Of a stretch of 64,000 bases of DNA, positions 34,601 to 42,000 are shown one piece after another. A program made the position numbers and the translations under genes. Under the pieces are notes generated by a model. That model made no database searches and was not told where the DNA came from. It was given only the letters and a program-made list of their open reading frames with translations. Within the stretch, counting starts at the first letter, position 1, and every line of letters starts with the position of its first letter. The stretch lies in assembly GCF_024397915.1 (NCBI RefSeq), contig NZ_CP073347.1, positions 3,162,001 through 3,226,000 on the forward strand, read 5' to 3'. This stretch comes from Marinobacterium rhizophilum. Its GTDB lineage: Bacteria; Pseudomonadota; Gammaproteobacteria; Pseudomonadales; Balneatricaceae.

Positions 34601-34801
34601 CTCGGCGTACACAGCCGCAATGACGAAACCACCCGTCACATTGCCCGCCGTACCCGTGTTGGCAACATCTATATCAACCGCGACCAGATCGGCGCCGTCG
34701 TGGGTGTACAGCCCTTTGGCGGTCAGGGCCTTTCCGGCACCGGACCCAAAGCCGGCGGCCCGCGCTACCTGCCACGCTTCACACGTGAAGTTGCACTCTG
34801 A
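31691..34801 (+). CDS. putA: Bifunctional proline dehydrogenase / P5C dehydrogenase PutA, ending after the ALDH domain
   Basis: 1036 aa. Oxidises proline to pyrroline-5-carboxylate (FAD barrel) and then to glutamate (NAD). Seen: no N-terminal ribbon-helix-helix; helical arm domain; PRODH barrel with RLVKGAYWDSEIK (~residue 357) and ASHNAHTV; ALDH domain with ISPWNFPLAIFLGQ, FTGSTET, IAETGGQNAMI and catalytic Cys843 (SAGQRCSALR). The chain stops at QPFGGQGLSGTGPKAGGPRYLPRFTREVAL. It therefore lacks the terminal motif (N-T-x-A-x-GGNAxL) that ends both short and long PutAs; that motif is on the next gene. ATG with GAGG nine bases upstream. Confidence 0.96.
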   Translation: MFKAIDVLNPDFITRTPADLWKEISPLYAIDETTWLQELLPLAKPDDAELEKTTQGATRLIEQVRTDDAAIHMIDALLLEYSLDTREGILLMCLAEALMRIPDADTADALIRDKLSVADWKKHLKNSDSLFVNASTWGLLLTGKVVAMDEKEDGTPANVINRLVNRFSEPVIRKAMYQAMKIMGHQFVLGRNIGEALKRGRKYRDLGYTYSFDMLGEAALTEKDADKYFADYLSAVESVGKDTYGDGKTSRPTISIKLSALHPRYEAGQHDRVMSELHARVLQLIAKARTLNVGITIDAEEADRLELSLSLFEKLYRDPACKGWGNFGLVIQAYSKRALPVLAWLASLAAEQGDRIPVRLVKGAYWDSEIKLCQQRGIDGYPVYTRKEATDTSYLACARFLLSPQVRGKIYPQFASHNAHTVGAILAMTSHDDFEFQRLHGMGDALYNRVLKNNSVSVRIYAPVGSHKDLLPYLVRRLLENGANSSFVHRLVDARHPVADLVHHPVETLTSRASLANPHIPLPRELFGEERHNSFSPNIEIDSQWTPFKQAVDGFMQQQWTGGPIIGGKLRQTDQVHPVLAPHNHAIRTGEMHWARQDDVSEALDLLSDGFVRWNATAVDARAACLERLADLLEDNLAELVAICHLEAGKTIQDSIDEVREAVDFCRYYAVQARRGLGQTVLGTAFNGKERQYRLDGRGVFVCISPWNFPLAIFLGQVSAALVAGNSVIAKPAEQTSLIACRTIELALQAGIPADVIALLPGDGASVGAPLTRDPRIAGVAFTGSTETAQLINRSLAQRDAEIVPLIAETGGQNAMIIDSTSLPEQVVRDVVHSAFASAGQRCSALRVLYVQEDVADRIIDMLRGAMAQQVVGDPSLHSTDVGPVIDLKAQQGLLAHIENLKASAQLIGQTPLPANADQGTFVAPTAFVISGIDVLGREQFGPILHVVRYKASELDQVIDAINATGYGLTLGVHSRNDETTRHIARRTRVGNIYINRDQIGAVVGVQPFGGQGLSGTGPKAGGPRYLPRFTREVAL

Positions 34802-34829
34802 GCCCCGACTTGAGACAGGAGTTATCACC

Positions 34830-35534
34830 ATGATCAAACAGACTCAACTCGCCCAGGCTGCCCAGTCCGCACTGAGCGCCTGGGAAGGCTGGAACGGACT
34901 TGGCGTTGCCGGTCGCGCCCAGCTGCTGCAGCATTTCGTTGCCCAGCTGGAGCAGGAACAGGCTTCCATGGCCCAGTGGCAGATCGATCAGGCATTGCGC
35001 CTGATCGATGCCCCGCTGGAAATGCCCGGCCCCACCGGTGAATCCAACCTGCTGTCCACCAGCGGACGCGGACTCTTTATCATTGCCGCCGAGCAGCAGA
35101 CCGGTGAAACCGCCCTGGTCGGCCAGCTGGTTGCCGCCCTGATCAGCGGTAACGTTGTATTGCTGGCACCGCACAGCAGCCAGAGCGGCTTTTGCCGCGA
35201 CCTGCTGCGCCAGCTGGTCGCCGGCAGCTGCCCGGCCGCCGTGGCACAGCTGCTCGAAGGCGCCGATTCGGTACTGGAGCTGAGCCAGTGCCCATCACTG
35301 GCCGGCATCGCCTGCGTCTGTGACGCCGGCACCGCGCGGGAACTGAACCGCCAGCTGTGCGAGCGCACGGGCGTGCTGGTACAACTGGTGGCCGAAACGG
35401 ATCCAGCCCGGATGCCATTGATTGGCAGCGAACAGTACCTGTACCGTTTTATCACCGAGCAGGTCTGCTCCACCAACACCACGGCAGTCGGCGGCAACGC
35501 CACCCTGCTGGAGCTGGGCGGACAGGCCGAATAA
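34830..35534 (+). CDS. Stand-alone PutA C-terminal (ALDH-superfamily) domain protein
   Basis: 234 aa. No catalytic Cys or Glu of aldehyde dehydrogenases. Seen: MPGPTGESN (65-73) followed by a Rossmann-like stretch (GRGLFIIAAEQQTGETALVGQLVAALISGNVVLLAP), and at the C-terminus STNTTAVGGNATLLEL (214-229). From memory these align with E. coli PutA segments LPGPTGERN and LSVNTAAAGGNASLMTIG, the start and end of its C-terminal domain. Family knowledge: in type B PutA this domain and terminal motif close the P5C dehydrogenase active site and aid channelling. I infer that this protein binds PutA in trans. Own RBS (CAGGAG); 28 bp after putA. Confidence 0.85.
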   Translation: MIKQTQLAQAAQSALSAWEGWNGLGVAGRAQLLQHFVAQLEQEQASMAQWQIDQALRLIDAPLEMPGPTGESNLLSTSGRGLFIIAAEQQTGETALVGQLVAALISGNVVLLAPHSSQSGFCRDLLRQLVAGSCPAAVAQLLEGADSVLELSQCPSLAGIACVCDAGTARELNRQLCERTGVLVQLVAETDPARMPLIGSEQYLYRFITEQVCSTNTTAVGGNATLLELGGQAE

Positions 35535-35633
35535 TTGCGAAAACACCCGGCTCCGCTTGCCGACCTTCGGTAGGCGGACGGCTACAATAACAACGATGCC
35601 TATTAAGGCGAGCTATCAAAGAGGCGCAACCTT

Positions 35634-37124
35634 ATGATCGAAAACAATGCCGCTATCATCGGCACCTTTATCGTGTACCTGATAATGATGCTGGGCATCG
35701 GGCTCTACGCCTACAGACGCACCGCCAGCTCGTCGGATTACTTCCTCGGCGGGCGTTCGCTGGGCCCCTGGCCCGCCGCACTGTCGGCCGGCGCATCCGA
35801 TATGAGCGGCTGGCTGCTGCTGGGGCTGCCAGGTTATGCCTTTGCCGCCGGCATGGAAGCCATCTGGCTGGGCGGGGGCCTGCTGCTGGGCACCTACCTG
35901 AACTGGCTGCTGGTGGCCAAGCGCCTGCGTACCTACAGCTTCGAGGCAAACGATGCCCTGACGCTGCCGGAGTTTTTCTCCAACCGTTTTGAAGACAAGA
36001 GCAAGATGATCCAGGTGATTTCCGCCTTCTTCATTCTGCTGTTTTTCCTCTTCTACACCAGCTCCGGCCTCGTGGCCGGCGGCAAGCTGTTCGAGACCGT
36101 ATTCGGGCTGGACTACAGCATCGCAGTGATCATAGGTACGGTTGCGGTTGTGTCCTATACCCTGTTCGGCGGCTTCCTGGCCGTTTCCTGGACCGACCTG
36201 GTGCAGGGCCTGCTGATGGCCGCGGCATTGCTGGTTGTGCCGGTTGTTGCCATGCAGGCCGATGGCGGCATTACCGCCCTGTTTTCTGCCCTGGAAGCCA
36301 AGAACCCCGAGCTGCTGACCATCTGGAATGACGCCAGCGGCGAACCCCTGACCTGGATTGCCATAGTGTCACTGGCCGCCTGGGGCCTGGGCTACTTCGG
36401 CCAGCCACACATCCTGGCCCGCTTTGCCGGTATTCGCGACAATGCTGCCGTACCAACGGCACGGCGCATCGCCGTTATCTGGTCGGGTCTGGCCATGGCC
36501 GGCGCCTTCCTTGTCGGCCTGACCGGGATCGTCTACGTGGACAGCAACATGGGCGGCAGCCTGGGAGATGGCGAGACTATCTTCATGGTGCTGGTCAATG
36601 CCATGTTCAATCCGGTCATTGCGGGCATCCTGCTGGCGGCCATCCTGGCAGCCATCATGAGCACCGCGGATTCCCAGTTGCTGGTATCGTCTTCGGCCCT
36701 GGCGGAAGACTTTTACCGCAACCTGTTCCGCAAGGACGCCAGCCAGCAGGAAATCGTCATGGTTGGCCGCCTGGCCGTTATCGCCCTGTCGATCGTCGCC
36801 CTGATCCTGGCCATGAACCCGGACAGCACGGTTCTGGGACTCGTCTCCTACGCCTGGGCAGGCTTTGGCGCCGCCTTCGGTCCGACGCTGATCCTGGCAC
36901 TGTACTGGAAACGCATGAACCGCGCTGGCGCCCTGGCCGGTATCCTGGTGGGCGGCATCACCGTGGTGGTCTGGAAGCAGCTGTCCGGCGGTCTCTTCGA
37001 CCTGTACGAGATCGTACCCGGTATCGTCTTCGCGACCCTGGCGATTATCATCGCCACCCTGGCTACCAGTGCCCCGCCGGCATCGGTCCAGGCCCGTTTC
37101 GACGCTTATAGCAGCAAGCTGTAA
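35634..37124 (+). CDS. putP: Sodium/proline symporter
   Basis: 496 aa inner-membrane transporter of the sodium/solute symporter family, importing proline with Na+. Seen: a 13-helix hydrophobic pattern; SSDYFLGGRSLGPWPAALSAGASDMSGWLLLGLPGYAFAAG, the PutP hallmark with the Na+ and proline binding Asp/Ser residues; GGFLAVSWTDLVQG; AAIMSTADSQLLVSSSALAEDFY. Third structural gene of the put cluster, 99 bp after the PutA C-terminal-domain gene. AGAGG before the ATG; a UUCG-loop terminator follows. Confidence 0.96.
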   Translation: MIENNAAIIGTFIVYLIMMLGIGLYAYRRTASSSDYFLGGRSLGPWPAALSAGASDMSGWLLLGLPGYAFAAGMEAIWLGGGLLLGTYLNWLLVAKRLRTYSFEANDALTLPEFFSNRFEDKSKMIQVISAFFILLFFLFYTSSGLVAGGKLFETVFGLDYSIAVIIGTVAVVSYTLFGGFLAVSWTDLVQGLLMAAALLVVPVVAMQADGGITALFSALEAKNPELLTIWNDASGEPLTWIAIVSLAAWGLGYFGQPHILARFAGIRDNAAVPTARRIAVIWSGLAMAGAFLVGLTGIVYVDSNMGGSLGDGETIFMVLVNAMFNPVIAGILLAAILAAIMSTADSQLLVSSSALAEDFYRNLFRKDASQQEIVMVGRLAVIALSIVALILAMNPDSTVLGLVSYAWAGFGAAFGPTLILALYWKRMNRAGALAGILVGGITVVVWKQLSGGLFDLYEIVPGIVFATLAIIIATLATSAPPASVQARFDAYSSKL

Positions 37125-37224
37125 ACGTTGATCAGTGTCGCGCACCCCGGTGTGCGGCACTTGGCAGGATGCGGGATCGCACAATCCCGCTCATTGCCGG
37201 CTTTAATCTCACGCTCTGTATTGC

Positions 37225-37250
37225 AGGCAGCCTTCGGGCTGCCTTTTTTT
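37225..37250 (+). terminator. Intrinsic terminator of putP with UUCG tetraloop
   Basis: AGGCAGCC-TTCG-GGCTGCCT, an 8-bp stem closed by a UUCG tetraloop, followed by six Ts; about 100 bp past the putP stop. Confidence 0.93.
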
Positions 37251-37277
37251 GTACAGGATGTACGGTATGCCGCGGGC

Positions 37278-37397
37278 GCATGGATGCGCAGGAGCGGCGG
37301 CTACATGGACGTACTGCACCGATTTTCGCTCCTGCAAAATCGGTATTCCCACCATCCATGGCGGTCATCCTGCGAGTGCATGGATGCACAGGAGCAG
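37278..37397. repeat. Pair of 20-bp direct repeats around a hairpin complementary to them
   Basis: Two copies of GCATGGATGCRCAGGAGCRG (37278-37297 and 37378-37397, 18/20 identical) exactly 100 bp apart. Between them is a 9-bp hairpin ACCGATTTT / AAAATCGGT (37318-37344) whose loop CGCTCCTGC is the exact reverse complement of part of the first repeat, plus CCATCCATGG, which complements the ATGGATG of both repeats. It looks like a dispersed intergenic structured element rather than a gene. Confidence 0.55.
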
Positions 37398-37439
37398 GGT
37401 TGGTGCCGGATACAGTGAGACTAAATTTCTGACGACAGA

Positions 37440-37468
37440 AACGACAAAGGCCGCCCGGAGGCGGCCTT
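37440..37468 (-). terminator. Terminator of gltBD
   Basis: AAGGCCGCC-CGGA-GGCGGCCTT, a 9-bp perfect stem (37447-37455 with 37460-37468), followed leftward by TTTGTCGTTT; 20 bp past the gltD stop. Confidence 0.85.
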
Positions 37469-37487
37469 GGCATGGCTAGACGCAGAA

Positions 37488-38921
37488 TCAGACGTCGAGG
37501 TAGTCCAGGATGCCTTCTGCCGCATCGCGACCTTCTGCGATGGCCGTGACCACCAGGTCGGAACCGCGCACCATGTCGCCGCCGGCAAAGACTTTCGCAT
37601 TGCTGGTCTGGAACGGGAAGCGGTCCTGGCCCTTGGGCTTCTGATCGGCCTGTACACGACCATCGTCATGCAGGTCGATACCGAAATCGGCCAGCCAGGG
37701 CGCGGGGCTCGGACGGAAACCAAAGGCCACCTGTACCGCATCGGCTTCGAGCACTTCTTCGGAGCCTGGTACCACCTCGGCGCGACGACGGCCATTCTGG
37801 TCCGGTTCACCCATGCGGGTGGTGACCAGCTTGACGCCCACAACGCGGCCCGCTTCGCCGACGATCTCAACCGGCTGACGGTTGAACAGGAACTGCACGC
37901 CCTCTTCCTTGGCGTTCTCGACCTCTCGGCGCGAACCCGGCATGTTGGCTTCGTCGCGACGATAGGCACAGGTCACGCTCTGGGCGCCCTGGCGAATCGA
38001 GGTACGGTTGCAGTCCATCGCCGTATCACCACCACCGAGCACCACAACGCGCTTGCCGGCCATGTCGATGTATTCCGACGGGTCCTTTTCAAATCCCAGG
38101 CAGTGATTGACGTTGGAGATCAGGAACGGCAGCGCATCGAATACGCCTTCAAGCTCCTCTCCGGGGAAACCGCCCTTCATGTAGGTGTAGGTGCCCATAC
38201 CGAGGAATACGGCATCATATTCTTCGATCAGCTGCGCCATGGTGATGTCGGTACCGACGTTCACATTGAGACGGAACTCAACACCCATCTCGGTGAACAT
38301 GCGACGACGACGCTTCATGACATCTTTCTCGAGCTTGAACTCGGGAATGCCGAACGTCAGCAGGCCGCCGATTTCAGGATTGCGGTCGAATACGACCGGT
38401 GTCACGCCATTGCGCACCAGGATATCGGCACAACCCAGACCCGCCGGGCCGGCACCGATAATGGCGACCTTCTTGTCGGTGCGCACAACCTTGGACATGT
38501 CCGGTTTCCAGCCCATGGCGAAGGCGGTATCGGTGATGTACTTCTCCACCGAGCCAATCGTCACGGCCCCGAAGCCGTCATTCAGGGTACAGGCGCCCTC
38601 GCACAGACGGTCCTGCGGACAGACACGGCCGCAGACTTCGGGCAGCGAGTTAGTCTGGTGACTCAGCTCGGCCGCTTCCAGAATATTGCCTTCCGAAATC
38701 AGCTTGAGCCAGTCCGGGATATGGTTGTGCACCGGGCACTTCCAGGAGCAATAGGGGTTTCCGCAATCCAGACAGCGATGTGACTGATCGGCAACATCTT
38801 CCGGCTTGAACGGATCATAAATCTCGGCAAATTCACCCTTGCGGACCTCAGCACTGATTTTGCTCGGTCCTTCGCGGGACACATCGAGGAACTGGAAATC
38901 GTTACTCAGACGGTTAGACAT
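37488..38921 (-). CDS. gltD: Glutamate synthase (NADPH) small subunit
   Basis: 477 aa. Passes electrons from NADPH through FAD and two 4Fe-4S clusters to GltB. Seen: N-terminal cluster cysteines (CLDCGNPYCSWKCPVHNHIPDW and CGRVCPQDRLCEGACTL), FAD site VAIIGAGPAGLGCADILVRNG, NADPH site VVVLGGGDTAMDCNRTSIRQGA. The ATG at 38919-38921 follows GAGGTGGGG; a GTG three codons earlier is possible. 125 bp after gltB, with a small hairpin (GCACAG/CTGTGC, 38997-39013) in between. Confidence 0.96.
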   Translation of the reverse strand: MSNRLSNDFQFLDVSREGPSKISAEVRKGEFAEIYDPFKPEDVADQSHRCLDCGNPYCSWKCPVHNHIPDWLKLISEGNILEAAELSHQTNSLPEVCGRVCPQDRLCEGACTLNDGFGAVTIGSVEKYITDTAFAMGWKPDMSKVVRTDKKVAIIGAGPAGLGCADILVRNGVTPVVFDRNPEIGGLLTFGIPEFKLEKDVMKRRRRMFTEMGVEFRLNVNVGTDITMAQLIEEYDAVFLGMGTYTYMKGGFPGEELEGVFDALPFLISNVNHCLGFEKDPSEYIDMAGKRVVVLGGGDTAMDCNRTSIRQGAQSVTCAYRRDEANMPGSRREVENAKEEGVQFLFNRQPVEIVGEAGRVVGVKLVTTRMGEPDQNGRRRAEVVPGSEEVLEADAVQVAFGFRPSPAPWLADFGIDLHDDGRVQADQKPKGQDRFPFQTSNAKVFAGGDMVRGSDLVVTAIAEGRDAAEGILDYLDV

Positions 38922-39046
38922 AGTCCCCACCTCTTCTTGGGCACCCGCCAGCGGCGGGTACTCGTTAATCTGTCATCAAAGAATCGCGCAGACCCGGCAC
39001 AGTCACGCTGTGCAGGGCCTGCCTGACCCGAGGGATAAAATGGCGT

Positions 39047-42000
39047 TTATTCCGGACGCTTGCGTATGTTATCCAGCAAGGCATTCAGGCTTGCAGCCTT
39101 GGGCTTGACCAGCCAGAAGCGCGGGATGTAGTCGAAGAAGTTATCCACAATCTCCTGACCCCACTGGCTGCCCGTTTCCCGGACGAATTCGATGATTACC
39201 GAACGCAGGTGGTTTTTGTACGCCTCCATCTGCTCAGTGTGGATGCGGTGAATCTCGACCAGCTCGTGGTTGTACTTGTCCACGAAGTTGTTTTCCAGAT
39301 CCAGCACATAGGCAAAACCGCCGGTCATGCCCGCACCGAAGTTGTAACCGGTGGCACCCAGCACGGTCACCAGACCGCCTGTCATGTACTCACAGCAGTG
39401 ATCGCCAGCACCTTCCACCACCGCGTGCACGCCGGAATTGCGCACCGCGAAACGCTCGCCGGCACTGCCGGCGGCGAACAGCTTGCCCGCCGTGGCGCCG
39501 TAGAGGCAGGTGTTGCCCATGATGGCCGTCTCGTTGGACTTGAAGGTGACTTCCTTGAACGGATAGAGCACCAGCTTGCCGCCAGCCATGCCCTTGCCGA
39601 CATAGTCGTTGGCATCGCCTTCGAGGATCAGGTTCTGACCACCGGCATTCCAGACACCAAACGACTGACCGGCGTGACCGCGGAAGCGGAAGGTCACAGG
39701 CTCATCGGCCATGCCGTTGTTGCCGTAGCGCTTGGCAATGGCACCGGAGGTGCGGGCGCCGACGGAGCGGTCGCAGTTGCAGATGGCCAGCTCCCAGTCA
39801 CCGCCACGCTTGGCTTCAATCGCCTCGCCAGCCAGCTCCAGCATGGCACTGTTGAGTTCACCCTTGTCGAATGGCTCGTTGCGGCTCTGCTGCACGGTAT
39901 GCGGGTACTCGCTCGGCACACCACCATCGCTGATGATGGGGCTCAGATCCAGCCCCTTCTGGCGCGACGTTTCACCTTCGAGCAGGGTCAGCAGGTCAAC
40001 ACGGCCAACCAGCTCTTCCAGCGTGCGCACACCGAGCTGCGCCATCCACTGACGGGTTTCTTCAGCCACGAAGCGGAAGTAGTTTTTCACCATTTCCACG
40101 GTGCCGCGGAAGTGATCCTTGCGCAATTCATCGTTCTGGGTGGCTACGCCGGTGGCGCAGTTGTTCAGATGACAGATACGCAGGTACTTGCAGCCCAGCG
40201 CCACCATCGGCATGGTGCCAAAACCAAAGCTCTCGGCACCGAGGATCGCCGCCTTGACGACGTCCAGGCCGGTTTTCAGGCCACCGTCGGTCTGCAGGCG
40301 AATCTTGCCGCGCAGCTGGTTGCCGCGCAGCGACTGGTGCGCATCCGCCAGACCCAGCTCCCAGGGCGAGCCGGCGTAGTGGATCGAGGTCAGCGGGGAT
40401 GCCGCTGTGCCACCATCGTAACCGGAAATGGTGATCAGGTCCGCATAGGCCTTGGCCACGCCACAGGCGATGGTTCCGACACCGGGTCGGGAGACCAGCT
40501 TGACCGATACCAGACCTTCAGGGTTGATCTGCTTGAGGTCGAAAATCAGCTGCGCCAGATCTTCAATCGAATAGATATCATGGTGTGGCGGCGGTGAAAT
40601 CAGTGTCACACCCGGCACCGAGAAGCGCAGGCGGGCGATCAGTTCATTGACCTTGCCGCCGGGCAGCTGGCCGCCTTCTCCGGGCTTCGCGCCCTGGGCC
40701 ACCTTGATCTGCATAACATCGGCGCTCATCAGGTATTCCGGCGTTACACCGAAACGGCCCGAGGCAACCTGCTTGATCTTGGAGCGTTTCATGGTGCCAT
40801 GACGCAGCGGATCTTCGCCGCCTTCACCGGAGTTGGAGCGTCCACCCAGCTCGTTCATGGCCACGGCCAGCGATTCATGCGCCTCCGGTGACAGGGCACC
40901 GAGGGACATGGCGGCGGAGTCAAAGCGCGGGAAGATGTTTTCCACCGCTTCAACCTGATCCAGCGCGATTGGCTTGGTATCACTGCGCAGCGACAGCATG
41001 TCACGCAGGGTAGCAATACCGCGCTTGTTCACCAGGTCCGCATAACGCTGGTACTTGGCCGGGTCACCGCTGGATACCGCTTCATGAATCGCCAGCACCA
41101 CATCCGGGTTGTAGGCGTGATATTCGCCATCGTGCTTGTACTTCAGCAGGCCACCGGGCTGGATGGGCTTGCGCGCCGTCCAGGCTTCCTTGGCCAGCTG
41201 GGCCTGTTCGAATTCGAAGTCGCTGAAACGCGCGCCCTCGATCCGGCTTACCACGCCCTTGAAGCACAGGTTGACGATCTCTGAACTCAGACCAATCGCC
41301 TCGAACAGCTGGGCACCCCGGTAGGAGGCAATGGTGGAGATCCCCATCTTCGACAGGATCTTCAGCAGGCCCTTGTTGATGCCCTTGCGGTAATTCTCGT
41401 GGGCATCCAGCGGTGCCATCTGCAACTCATTGCTGGCGCACAGGTCATTCAGCACACGGTAGGCCAGGTACGGGAAGACCGCGGTGGCACCGAAACCGAA
41501 CAGCACGGCAAAATGATGCGGGTCACGCGCCGTACCTGTTTCGACAATAAGGTTGGCATCACAGCGCAGACCCTTTTCCACCAGACGGTGGTGCACGGCC
41601 CCGGTGGCCAGCGCCGCATGGATCGGCAGCCTGCCCTTCTCGATCGACGCATCGGAAAGCACCAGCAAAACCTTGCCGTTGCGCACTTCCTGTTCGGCCT
41701 GATCACAGAGGTTGTGCAATGCCTGCTCCAGACCCGTCGCCGGATCGTAGTTCAGGTCGATGCGCACCACATCAAAGCCGGCAACATCGTTGTCGCGGAT
41801 ACGGTAAAACTTGCTCGCCGACAGCACCGGGGTGGTCAGGATTACACGACGCGCGTGCTCGGGTGTGTCTTCGAACACGTTGCGCTCGGCACCGATGCAG
41901 GTTTCGAGCGACATGACGATGGCTTCGCGCAGCGGATCGATCGGCGGGTTGGTTACCTGTGCGAACTGCTGACGGAAATAGTCATAAAGCGAACGAATAC

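Larger units (their letters stand above)
37125..37487. other. Intergenic region putP/gltD with structured repeat element
   Basis: 363 bp between convergent genes, no convincing ORF. It contains a stem GCGGGAT / ATCCCGC near 37171, the putP terminator, the 37278-37397 repeat element and the gltD terminator (separate entries). Confidence 0.6.

Noticed and set aside
34620..34829. Longer start for the PutA C-terminal-domain protein inside putA
   Set aside because: The extra 70 residues are an out-of-frame reading of the putA 3' end; the ATG at 34830 has a good Shine-Dalgarno.
34801..34830. putA split as a sequencing frameshift
   Set aside because: A frameshift would not create a stop followed by a correctly spaced CAGGAG and ATG; the two frames are separated by a normal intercistronic gap. 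Still worth confirming by resequencing.
32792..34837. 681-codon ORF antisense to putA
   Set aside because: Shadow of a GC-rich real gene; PutA on the other strand shows all family motifs and a proper start.
37278..37397. Insertion sequence or attachment site at the 20-bp repeats
   Set aside because: No transposase or integrase frame, no target-site duplication, and only 80 bp between the repeats; better described as a structured intergenic element.
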